NCBI GenBank assembly: GCA_018654605.1
Contig: JABILG010000007.1
Coordinates: forward strand, 1 to 40,047
DNA: 40,047 nucleotides
Origin: a bacterium
GTDB lineage: Bacteria > Desulfobacterota_D > UBA1144
Direction of reading: 5' to 3'
This document shows positions 1 to 8,182 of the stretch, piece after piece. Each line of letters begins with the position of its first letter. Within the stretch, counting starts at the first letter, position 1. The notes below the pieces were generated by a model. That model was not told the DNA's origin. It saw nothing but the letters and a program-made list of their open reading frames with translations, and did no database searches. Both the position numbers and the translations under genes were made by a program.

Positions 1-108
1 AAGAAAAAGACTGTAGCTAAGAAAAAGACTGCAGCTAAGAAAAAGCCAGCGGCTAAGAAAAAGACTGTAGCTAAGAAAAAGACTGCAGCTAAGAAAAAGC
101 CAGCGGCT
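1..108 (+). repeat. Two perfect tandem copies of a 54-bp unit inside the H1-like gene
   Basis: Bases 1-54 and 55-108 are identical and each codes for 18 residues built from three lysine-rich hexapeptides. Perfect identity at synonymous positions suggests recent duplication or slippage rather than selection on the protein alone. More copies may lie to the left of the window. Confidence 0.85.
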
Positions 109-144
109 AAGAAGCGTAAAACTACCAAAAAAAAGAAAAGGTAG
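1..144 (+). CDS. Lysine-rich histone H1-like protein, C-terminal end (partial)
   Basis: The gene enters from the left edge and ends at a TAG at 142-144. The visible 47 residues are almost only Lys, Ala, Thr, Val and Pro in a KKKTVA / KKKTAA / KKKPAA hexapeptide pattern, ending in a basic KKKKR-type tail. This is the composition of bacterial histone H1-like DNA-binding tails (Hc1/Hc2, AlgP and similar), which are disordered, bind DNA or RNA by charge and can compact nucleoids. The N-terminal part is outside the window, so the real family cannot be named; a lysine-rich tail on another nucleic-acid-binding protein would look the same. It is convergent with rho. A second gene with such a tail lies at 35120-35707. 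Confidence 0.75.
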   Translation, partial: KKKTVAKKKTAAKKKPAAKKKTVAKKKTAAKKKPAAKKRKTTKKKKR

Positions 145-161
145 TGTTTATTTTGTTAGAT

Positions 162-191
162 TAAGGACATCAGCTTTAGTTGGTGTCCTTA
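162..191. terminator. Hairpin between the convergent H1-like gene and rho
   Basis: Left arm TAAGGACATCA and right arm TGGTGTCCTTA form about 11 pairs (one G-T) around an 8-base loop. The right arm runs into the rho stop codon. Neither side has a clear T-run, so this may be a weak bidirectional terminator or an mRNA 3'-end stabiliser. Confidence 0.45.
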
Positions 192-1493
192 GCTATTCAT
201 AGCTTTTAAGAATTCTTTATTTGATTTTGAAGCTTTTAGTTTATCCAGCAAAAATTCCATAGATTCATTAGGACTCATAGGATTAAGAACTTTTCTTAGG
301 AGCCATATCCTGTTTAAATCATCTGGCTCGATAAGTAGTTCTTCCTTTCTTGTTCCAGATTTCTGAAGATCAATTGCAGGGTATATTCTTTTTTCTGCCA
401 ATTTTCTTTCGAGATAGATTTCCATGTTTCCAGTACCCTTGAATTCTTCAAAGATAACCTCATCCATTCTGCTTCCAGTTTCAATTAATGCTGTAGCTAT
501 AATAGTTAAGCTGCCACCTTCTTCAGTGTTTCTAGCCGCACCAAAGAATTTCTTTGGTCTTTGTAAGGCGTTGGCTTCCATTCCACCTGTTAATACTCTA
601 CCGCTTGAAGGTGAAACAGTATTACTTGCTCTTGCAAGCCTAGTAATGCTATCTAGAAGTATTACTACATCATTTCCATGTTCGACAAGCCTTTTAGCTT
701 TTTCAAGAACCATGTCAGCTACTTGCACATGTCTTTGTGGAGGTTCATCAAAAGTAGAGCTTACCACTTCTCCTTTTACTGACCTTTCCATTTCAGTAAC
801 TTCTTCAGGTCTTTCATCTATTAGTAATACAAATAATGATACATCTGGGTTATTGTCCGTTATAGCTTTGGCTATCTTTTGCAACAAGACAGTTTTTCCT
901 GTTCTTGGGGGAGCAACTAGAAGCGCCCTTTGTCCTTTACCTATTGGAATAAACATGTCTATAATTCTAGTTGAAAGTTCATCGGGGTCATTTTCCATAT
1001 CTAGTCTATTATTTGGATGAAGAGGCACTCTGTTTCCAAAACTTATCCTCTCTCTACAATAGTCAGGATCTCCAAAATTAACAGATTCAATTTTTAATAA
1101 GGCTAGGTTTTTTTCACCTTCGCGTGGTAACCTTACATAACCGCCAACAGTGTCCCCAGATTTTAAAATAAAAGATCTTACTTGTGATTTTGAGACATAT
1201 ATGTCATCGGGACCGGGGAGATAGCTATATTTTGGTGAACGGAGGAATCCATATCCCTCGTTTAATATCTCCAAGACCCCTTCAGCGTAAATCTCACCTT
1301 TACTTTCATATTGAGATTTAAGAATTGCATAGGTTATTTCTTGTCTAGTCATTTTTCCTATGTCATCTATCTTAAGGTCTAAAGCGATTTGCTGGAGCTC
1401 TTCTGATTTTAATTCTCTAAGCTCATTTAGATTCATCATATCTAAATTCTTCTTACTAGAATTTTCAGTGGTATTTTTAATTTGTTTACTCAT
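189..1493 (-). CDS. rho: Transcription termination factor Rho
   Basis: Rho is the hexameric RNA helicase/ATPase that ends transcription at factor-dependent sites. The 434-residue protein has the normal length and order: an N-terminal helical Rho_N region with [16 protein letters not shown] near residues 22-37, the cold-shock-like RNA-binding domain with [20 protein letters not shown] around 80-100, then the RecA-type ATPase with Walker A PPRTGKT around 195, Walker B-like [14 protein letters not shown], and the C-terminal secondary RNA-binding and R-loop segments ([20 protein letters not shown]). There is no large insertion in the N-terminal domain, unlike Rho of many high-GC bacteria. It stands alone, divergent from yebC with about 143 bases between them, which must hold both promoters. 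Confidence 0.97.
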   Translation of the reverse strand: MSKQIKNTTENSSKKNLDMMNLNELRELKSEELQQIALDLKIDDIGKMTRQEITYAILKSQYESKGEIYAEGVLEILNEGYGFLRSPKYSYLPGPDDIYVSKSQVRSFILKSGDTVGGYVRLPREGEKNLALLKIESVNFGDPDYCRERISFGNRVPLHPNNRLDMENDPDELSTRIIDMFIPIGKGQRALLVAPPRTGKTVLLQKIAKAITDNNPDVSLFVLLIDERPEEVTEMERSVKGEVVSSTFDEPPQRHVQVADMVLEKAKRLVEHGNDVVILLDSITRLARASNTVSPSSGRVLTGGMEANALQRPKKFFGAARNTEEGGSLTIIATALIETGSRMDEVIFEEFKGTGNMEIYLERKLAEKRIYPAIDLQKSGTRKEELLIEPDDLNRIWLLRKVLNPMSPNESMEFLLDKLKASKSNKEFLKAMNS

Positions 1494-1636
1494 TTACTAC
1501 CTTTGGAAATAATTTTTGGGATTAATTTCTTTTAATACTTAGTTTATATATATACATATTTTAAGAAATGTCAATTTTTTAATTGTTTTGTGGACTATTT
1601 TTTGATAAGATTTGTAATTACAGAATAGGTGGAAAT

Positions 1637-2383
1637 ATGTCAGGACATTCAAAGTGGAGCTCTATAAAACATAAGAAAGGTGCACTAGATGCTAAGAGGG
1701 GAAAGATATTTACCAAGCTAATTCGTGAGATTACTGTTGCATCAAGAGATGGTGGTGGTGATCCTGATACTAATCCAAGACTGAGACTAGCATTGCTAAA
1801 TGCAAGAAGTGCCAATATGCCGAAAGATACATCTGAAAGAGCAATTAAGAAGGGGACAGGTGAGTTAGCTAGCGATACTTATATTGAAACAACATATGAA
1901 GGATATGGCCCAGGCGGAACAGCTGTTCTCGTTGAAGTTCTAACGGATAATAAAAACAGAACAGTTTCAGAACTTAGAAGAGCTTTTAGTAAATTTGGCG
2001 GGAATTTAGGTGAGACCGGATGTGTTTCATGGATTTTTAATAAAAAAGGGAAATTTGAGGTTCCTATAAAATCTATAGATGAAGATTCTTTAATTGATTT
2101 ATCTTTAGACTTTGGTGCGGATGATGTCGTTTGTGATGGAGAAGTATTTCTTGTTTTAACAGAGGTTGATAAATTCGAAGAAGTTAGGAAGGGGTTAGAG
2201 GAAAGTAATATAGACTTTAAAAATGCCGAGATCTCAATGATACCTTCCAATTCTGTTAAAGTAGAAGGTAAACCTGCAGAGCATATGCTTAAAATGTTAG
2301 ATTTATTAGATGATTGTGATGATGTACAAAAAGTTTATTCAAACTTTGATATAGATGATTCGGTTATCGAAGCTTTAATCTAG
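1637..2383 (+). CDS. yebC: YebC/PmpR family transcription/translation factor
   Basis: YebC-family proteins were annotated as transcriptional regulators (PmpR); recent work on the family assigns a ribosome-associated role in relieving stalls at proline-rich stretches. The 248-residue protein starts with the family signature MSGHSKWSSIKHKKGALD and contains RARSANMPKD-like and GYGPGG motifs, with three domains and normal length. An ATG lies 54 bases upstream in frame, but 1637 is preferred because it gives the conserved N-terminus and has an AGGTGGA ribosome site four bases upstream. In many proteobacteria yebC precedes ruvC; here the next gene is a convergent Hjc/Mrr-like nuclease, and the two stop codons overlap in the tetranucleotide CTAG. 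Confidence 0.96.
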   Translation: MSGHSKWSSIKHKKGALDAKRGKIFTKLIREITVASRDGGGDPDTNPRLRLALLNARSANMPKDTSERAIKKGTGELASDTYIETTYEGYGPGGTAVLVEVLTDNKNRTVSELRRAFSKFGGNLGETGCVSWIFNKKGKFEVPIKSIDEDSLIDLSLDFGADDVVCDGEVFLVLTEVDKFEEVRKGLEESNIDFKNAEISMIPSNSVKVEGKPAEHMLKMLDLLDDCDDVQKVYSNFDIDDSVIEALI

Positions 2384-2739
2384 TTTTTTAATTTGACCCA
2401 TTTGCCTAACCATTCTTCAAAATTAGGATGGAATTCAATTTCGGTTTTCTTTTCTTTTGCTGGTGTGCTATAAAACATAATCATTCCAAAATTACTCATT
2501 GCAGATTCTATCTCCCTATATTTCTCTGGTTTCGAAACATAGCCTCTTTTACATTGAACACCAATCCAGATTCTATTTTCATTTTTCTTATTATAGAGAC
2601 CAAAGACAATATCAGCAGTTCCTTTGCTGCCCCTACTCTCGATTCCATAAAATTTTAGCTCTTTATACTCTGATATCAGATCAGCTACCTTTAGATGAGT
2701 CTTTTTTTCAAATAGGTAACCTTTTCTGTATTGTGACAT
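2380..2739 (-). CDS. Small PD-(D/E)XK nuclease, archaeal Hjc / Mrr-like
   Basis: A 119-residue protein with a layout like archaeal Holliday-junction resolvase Hjc and Mrr-type nucleases. It has a basic YRKGYLFEKK start with a possible catalytic Glu11, then the motif SRGSKGTADIVF (Asp43) and GVQCKRG with the Q-x-K variant (Gln62, Lys64) typical of Mrr-like enzymes. The fold assignment rests on motif order and spacing, not on a search. Its stop overlaps the yebC stop by four bases on the other strand. The position next to yebC, where ruvC often lies, invites the guess of a junction resolvase, but a restriction-type or repair nuclease is equally possible. Start ATG at 2737-2739, no strong ribosome site. 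Confidence 0.6.
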   Translation of the reverse strand: MSQYRKGYLFEKKTHLKVADLISEYKELKFYGIESRGSKGTADIVFGLYNKKNENRIWIGVQCKRGYVSKPEKYREIESAMSNFGMIMFYSTPAKEKKTEIEFHPNFEEWLGKWVKLKN

Positions 2740-2825
2740 AGTAACTTATACAACAATTATTCTTTATAAACAAAGATTTTTTTGATTAGTTATTGGGGAT
2801 AAATAGTCTACAATAATAGTCTATT

Positions 2826-3458
2826 ATGAAAATAATTTTAGTTAGACATTGTGAAACTGATTGGAATAAAGAAGAAAGGTGTCAAGGCGTTAGCGATCTT
2901 GAATTAAACACCAATGGTTTTTCCCAAGCAAAGAAGCTTGCGTTATATTTTAAAGATAAAGAAGTTGATTATGTTTTTTGTAGTGACCTTAAAAGAGCAA
3001 AGCAAACTCTAAATGAGATTAATTATGATCAAAGATTTAAGGTTATTTATTCTGAAAAGTTAAGGGAAATGGACCAGGGTGAATTTGAAGGACTATCGTT
3101 AAGTTATCTTAAAGAGAAGTATTCTAATGAGCTACGAATCTGGAGAGAGAATCCCGAGAATTTTCGATTACCTAAAGGAGAGACTCTTGGTGAAGTTAGA
3201 GATAGGAGTTTGAGTTATATTAAATATATATTGAAAGATTTACCATCGGAGAGCACAGTATTAATTGTGACCCATAACCTAGTCATTGCATCTATACTAT
3301 GTACAATTTCAAACAAAGAGTTGAAGTTCTTTGCCGACTTTACGACAGAATCGGGCGCAATATCAGAAGCCTCTTTTTCTAACAATAATTTAACTTTAGA
3401 TATTTTAGATTTTGTAGGTCATTTAAAATTAAATGATAAAGTTGTAAAATCTGCATAA
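2826..3458 (+). CDS. Histidine phosphatase superfamily protein (phosphoglycerate-mutase-like)
   Basis: A 210-residue branch-1 histidine phosphatase. The catalytic histidine sits in LVRHCETDWN near residue 8 (the usual RHG is RHC here), followed by SDLKRAKQT with the conserved Arg, Glu in MDQGEFEGL around 83, and the second histidine in VTHNLVIASI around 154. The substrate cannot be told: such proteins include cobalamin and alpha-ribazole phosphatases and general phosphomonoesterases. The lack of a full phosphoglycerate mutase sequence argues against a glycolytic role. It is the first gene of a plus run with argS (28-base gap) and a phosphatidyltransferase. Confidence 0.88.
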   Translation: MKIILVRHCETDWNKEERCQGVSDLELNTNGFSQAKKLALYFKDKEVDYVFCSDLKRAKQTLNEINYDQRFKVIYSEKLREMDQGEFEGLSLSYLKEKYSNELRIWRENPENFRLPKGETLGEVRDRSLSYIKYILKDLPSESTVLIVTHNLVIASILCTISNKELKFFADFTTESGAISEASFSNNNLTLDILDFVGHLKLNDKVVKSA

Positions 3459-3486
3459 GGAACAGGAGTTAAAATAAAGTAGTGAT

Positions 3487-5130
3487 ATGTTGACTGACAA
3501 AATAACTGAAAAAATTAAGAATTCATTGTTAAACGACCCAAGATTTGCTGATCTAGATTTTTCTAATCTTCTACTTTCTATACCTCGTAATCCTGATCAT
3601 GGAGATTTTTCTACTAATTTTGCGATGATTAACTCTAGTAGGTTAAAATCAAAGCCGATTGACCTAGCTCAGGAAATGTTAAATTTATTAAAAAAATCGG
3701 ATGATTCTTTTTTTCAGGATATATCTATTGAGAAGCCTGGATTTATTAATTTTGTAATTTCAAACAAAATTTACCAACGCTATCTTGCTGATGTAGTTTT
3801 GCAAGGAGTGGATTATGGCTCAGGAATTCATAATAATAAGAAAGTTTTAATAGAGTTTGTTTCAGCTAACCCTACAGGATTGCTTCATTTAGGCCACTTG
3901 AGAAATGCTGCAGTTGGTGATTCTATTGCAAGAATATTAAAGTTTTCGGGATATGATGTTGTTAAAGAATATTACGTAAATGACTATGGCAACCAAGTTC
4001 GTTTATTAGGAGAATCTCTTAAAGAAAGAGTTTTAGAAAAATTAAAGCTTGATTTCAATATCCCAGAAGGTGGATATAAAGGTGACTATTTAATTGATGT
4101 AGCTGAAACTCTCTTGTTGACCAAAGATTCAAGGTCAATATTGAAAGAAGAAACCGCTTTCTTTTCTAATTTCGCGATTAGCTGTCTTACTAAAGAAATC
4201 GAGAAAGATCTTGAAGATTTAGATATTAACTTTGATTCCTGGTATTCAGAAAAGGAAAAGATACATGATTCAGATTCAGTCATAAATATTAAAAAACTTA
4301 TAATGTCTGCAAACGGACTATACAAAAAAGAAAAAGCCGAGTGGATTAAGACTTCAGAATATGGTGACAATGATGATTGGGTTATTACTAAGTCTGATGA
4401 CTCATCTACTTATTTTATGAATGATATTGCATATCATCATGATAAATTCCTCAGAGGTTTTGATAAGATTGTTAATGTTTGGGGTGCTGATCACCATAGT
4501 CATATTTCAAGATTAAAAGCATCTATGAAACTCCTTTCGAATGATTTAAGCAAATTGGACTTTGTTCTGATTCAGTTTGTAAGATTGATAAAAGATGGTC
4601 AAGATGTTTCTATGTCAAAAAGATCTGGAACTTATACAACAATTAAGGATATGCTGAATGAATTCAATAAAGATCTAGTAAGGTTTATGATGGTATCAAG
4701 AAGTTCTGATTCTCATTTTGATTTTGATTTAGATAAGTGCAGAGAGGGGTCAGACGATAACCCCATTTTTTATATACAGTATGCCAGCGCAAGGATTAAC
4801 AGTATTTTAAATAAACATGATTTAAATAAAGATGATACGAAATCTGTAGACTTATCTTTATTGACTGAGGAAAAAGAGATTAAGTTGATAAAAAAAATAC
4901 TAAGTTTTCCAGACACAGTAGAAGAAGCCTCTGGTACAATGTCCCCTCATAAGATAGCTTTTTACCTGCAAGAGTTAGCCGCAATCTTTCATAGTTATTA
5001 TAAAAGTACAAAGGTTCTGATTGAGAATGATGAATTAAGTAAGGCAAGGATTCTACTGCTGAGTTCTATAAAAATAGTTTTTGTAAATGGGCTAAACTTA
5101 CTTGGTGTATCATCACCAGAAAGAATGTGA
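3487..5130 (+). CDS. argS: Arginyl-tRNA synthetase
   Basis: ArgRS charges tRNA-Arg with arginine in the cytoplasm. The 547-residue class Ia enzyme has the N-terminal Add-1 domain (IPRNPDHGDFSTN near 33), the HIGH-type motif in NPTGLLHLGHLRNA around 128-141, a WGADHH motif around 333, the KMSKS equivalent MSKRSGTYTT around 377 and a C-terminal anticodon-binding helical domain with SARINSIL. Length is normal. Start ATG at 3487; the gene sits between a histidine phosphatase and a CDP-alcohol phosphatidyltransferase with gaps of under 30 bases, so co-transcription is likely. Confidence 0.97.
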   Translation: MLTDKITEKIKNSLLNDPRFADLDFSNLLLSIPRNPDHGDFSTNFAMINSSRLKSKPIDLAQEMLNLLKKSDDSFFQDISIEKPGFINFVISNKIYQRYLADVVLQGVDYGSGIHNNKKVLIEFVSANPTGLLHLGHLRNAAVGDSIARILKFSGYDVVKEYYVNDYGNQVRLLGESLKERVLEKLKLDFNIPEGGYKGDYLIDVAETLLLTKDSRSILKEETAFFSNFAISCLTKEIEKDLEDLDINFDSWYSEKEKIHDSDSVINIKKLIMSANGLYKKEKAEWIKTSEYGDNDDWVITKSDDSSTYFMNDIAYHHDKFLRGFDKIVNVWGADHHSHISRLKASMKLLSNDLSKLDFVLIQFVRLIKDGQDVSMSKRSGTYTTIKDMLNEFNKDLVRFMMVSRSSDSHFDFDLDKCREGSDDNPIFYIQYASARINSILNKHDLNKDDTKSVDLSLLTEEKEIKLIKKILSFPDTVEEASGTMSPHKIAFYLQELAAIFHSYYKSTKVLIENDELSKARILLLSSIKIVFVNGLNLLGVSSPERM

Positions 5131-5155
5131 TAAATTCTATTATTGAAGAGGAATT

Positions 5156-5932
5156 ATGAATAGCTATATTGAACTTGTAAACCCACATAATGTTTTTATA
5201 TTTACAATAACTATTCTTTTATTTTTTAAAGGCTGGTCAGCTCTTTTAAGCAAGAATGAAGATGATGTTTACAGTAAAACTATTCTTAAGGCTACTAAGA
5301 GTACGAAGGGTTATCAAGATGATACCGTTATTTCAAGTGTCTTCAAAGAATGGTGGACTTATGTAATTTCACCAATTGAGGATAATCTAGTAAAAATTAA
5401 AATTGACCCTAATTTTCTAACTCTAATGTCTTTTCTTGTTTCCTTCTTAACAGCCTACTTGTTCTCATTTGGCTCGATATTCTTTGCATCAATCGTTCTT
5501 TTGGCAGGCTCCAGTTTTGATATCTTAGACGGAAGGGTCGCGAGAATTAATTCAGTTACATCTGATAAGGGTGCTTTCTTGGATAGCTGCCTTGATAGAT
5601 TCTCAGAGATTGTGGTTATGTTTGGTCTTCTAATATTTTATTCGTCAACTCAATTTGTTTATTTTATTTATTTAGCTGCTGTGTTTGGTTTGACAGTAAG
5701 TTATGTAAAAGCTGCAGCAGAGAATCATGGTTTTCAAACTAATATTGGAATAATGCAACGACCAGAAAGAGTAGCGTGCCTTGGTTTAGGAGGCTTGATA
5801 AGCTCATCTTTAGAATATTATGGAATCCAATTCTTTGGAGTTGAGCATTTAACATTTATGCTAACAATAGTTTTTATTACCCTTCTTTCTTTGTATGCGA
5901 CTATTCAAAGGTTGCTTCTAGGACTAAGATAG
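5156..5932 (+). CDS. CDP-alcohol phosphatidyltransferase family membrane protein
   Basis: This integral membrane enzyme family moves a phosphatidyl group from CDP-diacylglycerol to an alcohol such as glycerol phosphate, inositol phosphate or choline. The family signature D-G-x2-A-R-x8-G-x3-D-x3-D is seen as DGRVARINSVTSDKGAFLDS followed by CLD, at about residues 123-145, with hydrophobic segments before and after it (around 10-25, 85-120, 150-185, 205-255). At 258 residues it is longer than PgsA, with a soluble N-terminal stretch of about 60 residues between the first segment and the catalytic region. The acceptor alcohol is unknown. It ends two bases before the convergent rplS stop. Confidence 0.85.
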   Translation: MNSYIELVNPHNVFIFTITILLFFKGWSALLSKNEDDVYSKTILKATKSTKGYQDDTVISSVFKEWWTYVISPIEDNLVKIKIDPNFLTLMSFLVSFLTAYLFSFGSIFFASIVLLAGSSFDILDGRVARINSVTSDKGAFLDSCLDRFSEIVVMFGLLIFYSSTQFVYFIYLAAVFGLTVSYVKAAAENHGFQTNIGIMQRPERVACLGLGGLISSSLEYYGIQFFGVEHLTFMLTIVFITLLSLYATIQRLLLGLR

Positions 5933-5934
5933 AA

Positions 5935-6276
5935 TTATTTTGTACTCTCTTTAATCCTTGATGCTTTCTTGGAAAGTCCTCTAATATAATAAAGTTTAGC
6001 TCTCCTGACTTTACCTTTTTTCTTAACATCAATTTTATCAATTTGTTTTGAATGAACTGGGAATATTCTTTCAGTGCCAATACCGTAAGAGATTTTTCTC
6101 ACAGTAAATGTCTCTCTTATGCTAGCACCGCTTCTTGAAATTACTATTCCTTCGAATATTTGTATTCTTTCTTTTTCTCCCTCTTTAATTTTATATGATA
6201 CGGCAACTGTATCACCTGATTTAAAGGGTGGAATTTCTCTGAGACTCTTTTCTTCTAATTTGTCTATAATATTCAT
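5935..6276 (-). CDS. rplS: 50S ribosomal protein L19
   Basis: L19 lies at the 30S-50S interface. The 113-residue protein has the full family pattern: [18 protein letters not shown] near 17-34, [20 protein letters not shown] around 42-61, a [12 protein letters not shown] motif, and the basic [13 protein letters not shown] near the C-terminus. It is the last gene of the minus block rpsP-khpA-rimM-trmD-rplS; only seven bases separate it from trmD. Confidence 0.97.
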   Translation of the reverse strand: MNIIDKLEEKSLREIPPFKSGDTVAVSYKIKEGEKERIQIFEGIVISRSGASIRETFTVRKISYGIGTERIFPVHSKQIDKIDVKKKGKVRRAKLYYIRGLSKKASRIKESTK

Positions 6277-6283
6277 CTCTCAC

Positions 6284-7576
6284 CTAAAAATTGCAACCGA
6301 AAATTCTATCCAATATTATTGCAACAGCACTCCTCACGGATAAATGATTATATTCATAATAACTACCGACAGGCTTTAGAATGTAGTCTGCATTATCTAA
6401 AACTTCTTTAGTTAAGCCCCAACCAGTTCCAAATAAGAACAAATAAGGACTATCATCCGTATCCAAGTTACGTCTGATGTCAGAATAATTAACCATATTA
6501 TGCATAATTCTTCCATCGGTTGCAACTATTTTTGGTCTTTTTCCATGAATTTTTTTAATTGCTTTTATTGCGTCGCTGATACTATTTCTTATTTCTATAT
6601 TTTCAAGCGCTTTATGTTTGGTGCTATCATTTTTAATATTGATTCCCTTTTGCCAGTAATCTAAAACATTCTTAGCCAATTCCCTTTGTTCTTTAACAGG
6701 ATGTGTTATGTAGTACTTTTTAATACCGTAGGACATACAAGTTCTCGCTATATCTTGAATATCAAGATTAGTTAGAGATGTTTTAATAACTTCACCTTTA
6801 ATATTTTGGATTGGATAATGAACTAAAGCTAAGTATGCGTTTGATTTAATACTATCTTTCTTTATTTTCCTTAGAAACTCTCTTTCCTCTAGCTTTAAAT
6901 TTGAAGCTTCTAATAAGTCCTCCCTTCGTTTTAGGGTTGAGAGAATAGATTCCTGTCTATTGAACTCTTTAATTCTCTTGTGGTTACCTGTAGTAAGTAG
7001 TTTTGGTACTTTTCCAACCTTTAACTTTGCAGGGCGGGTATATACAGGATGTTTTAAGAGTGAATCATTTAAGCTATCGTTTTTAACTGAGTCCTTATTT
7101 CCAACAACTCCATTAATCATTCTACTTACCGAATCCATAAGTATAACGGCTGGATATTCACCTCCAGACACAATGTAGTCGCCAATTGAGACCTCTAAGT
7201 CGGCATATTGTTCTATGATTCTTTCGTCAAATCCTTCATATCTACCACATATGATAGATATGTTCCCCATCTTTGACATCTTTTTAGCTAAATTATTATC
7301 CAATCTTTTTCCTTTAGGAGTTAGGAATATTACTTTAGTGCCTGGATTAGATTTCTTAATCGCATTTATTGCCTTGGAAGCGTTTTTATATTTAATTACC
7401 ATGCCTGGCTCTCCACCAAATTGCTTATCATCCATGCGGTCTGAATCATTTAGATAATCTGAGTAAGAGAATATATTTACTTTAATCTTCTTTCTTTTTA
7501 TTGCTTTAGATAGAACTCCATATTTTAGACTTGGTTTAATTAATTCTCTGAAAACGCTTAAAATATTAAATATCAT
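6284..7576 (-). CDS. trmD: tRNA (guanine37-N1)-methyltransferase TrmD fused to a second SPOUT RNA methyltransferase domain
   Basis: TrmD methylates N1 of G37 in tRNAs to keep the reading frame. Residues 1-235 are a complete TrmD: FGGEPGMV (53-60), CGRYEGFDERI (110-120), IGDYIVSGGEYPA (131-143) in the trefoil knot, and the tail DSLLKHPVYTRP (171-182) with the expected catalytic Asp just before it. Residues 245-430 match the PF09936-type SPOUT domain often found next to or fused with TrmD in deltaproteobacteria: YLALVHYPI, LDIQDIARTCMSYGIKKYYI, FGTGWGL and YNHLSVRSAVAIILDR. Its RNA target is not established. The ATG overlaps the rimM stop as ATGA; rplS follows after seven bases. Confidence 0.93.
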   Translation of the reverse strand: MIFNILSVFRELIKPSLKYGVLSKAIKRKKIKVNIFSYSDYLNDSDRMDDKQFGGEPGMVIKYKNASKAINAIKKSNPGTKVIFLTPKGKRLDNNLAKKMSKMGNISIICGRYEGFDERIIEQYADLEVSIGDYIVSGGEYPAVILMDSVSRMINGVVGNKDSVKNDSLNDSLLKHPVYTRPAKLKVGKVPKLLTTGNHKRIKEFNRQESILSTLKRREDLLEASNLKLEEREFLRKIKKDSIKSNAYLALVHYPIQNIKGEVIKTSLTNLDIQDIARTCMSYGIKKYYITHPVKEQRELAKNVLDYWQKGINIKNDSTKHKALENIEIRNSISDAIKAIKKIHGKRPKIVATDGRIMHNMVNYSDIRRNLDTDDSPYLFLFGTGWGLTKEVLDNADYILKPVGSYYEYNHLSVRSAVAIILDRIFGCNF

Positions 7577-7836
7577 AAGTTGGAAATTTCCTCAATATTA
7601 TTAACCATTATATTTTTTTCTTTTAAATCAATTAAAACTATAAACGAACTATTAATAGGGACCAGATATGTTTTGTCATTATAGGAAACTTCAAGAAGCA
7701 AAGTCGTCTTAGATCCCAATACTCTTAACACTGTTCCATACAGCTTCTTGGAAGATGAGATAATATTAAAATTAACGAAATCATGATCTAGATAATTATT
7801 TAGATTGAAATTAGGTAAGGCTTCAGAATCGGTCAT
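7573..7836 (-). CDS. rimM: RimM-like protein reduced to the PRC-barrel domain
   Basis: RimM is a 30S maturation factor of about 170 residues with an N-terminal RimM domain and a C-terminal PRC barrel that binds S19. Here only 87 residues are present. They fit the PRC-barrel half: YGTVLRVLGSKTTLLLEV (33-50), YLVPINSSFIVLIDLKEKNI (57-76), then a VNNIEEISNL end. The region upstream is closed: a stop codon lies seven codons before the ATG in frame, and khpA ends 34 bases upstream, so no N-terminal domain is hidden there. Location between khpA and trmD supports the identity. Either the N-terminal domain was lost or this is a very divergent form. Confidence 0.72.
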   Translation of the reverse strand: MTDSEALPNFNLNNYLDHDFVNFNIISSSKKLYGTVLRVLGSKTTLLLEVSYNDKTYLVPINSSFIVLIDLKEKNIMVNNIEEISNL

Positions 7837-7870
7837 AAGTATCTTTACAAATCAACAAGATAAGTTTCAA

Positions 7871-8113
7871 CTATTGTTCAACAATCTCTAGAACAGCTCT
7901 TCTTTTATCTTTTGCAGCAGCAGCACCCAACAGAATCCTCATTGCCTTTGCAGTTTTTCCTTGTTTTCCTATTATTTTGCCTAAATCTTCTTGAGCTACC
8001 TTAAGCTCATATACAGTTGTAGTGTCTCCAGTTACCTCATGTATCTCTACTTCTTCAGGTTTATCTACCAGAGAACTTGCTATCGATTTAATTAATTCCG
8101 CAACTTTATTCAT
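7871..8113 (-). CDS. khpA: KH-domain RNA-binding protein KhpA
   Basis: An 80-residue single KH-domain protein. The RNA-binding GxxG loop is in KIIGKQGKTAKAMRILL around residues 43-59, and the rest fits KhpA (YlqC family), an RNA chaperone that in Gram-positive bacteria pairs with KhpB/Jag. Its place between rpsP and rimM is the usual one in deltaproteobacteria and Firmicutes but not in enterobacteria, which helps place the organism. Confidence 0.94.
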   Translation of the reverse strand: MNKVAELIKSIASSLVDKPEEVEIHEVTGDTTTVYELKVAQEDLGKIIGKQGKTAKAMRILLGAAAAKDKRRAVLEIVEQ

Positions 8114-8182
8114 TTTGACCTCTATTGTGAATTATACAACACTTGGATTAAATAAGCTTATATTTTTTTACATAATGTAGAA

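Noticed and set aside
424-1020. A 198-codon plus-strand open frame inside rho
   Set aside because: It lies entirely antisense to the well-conserved rho, is Ser/Leu-rich without motifs, and looks like a shadow of low-GC codon use.
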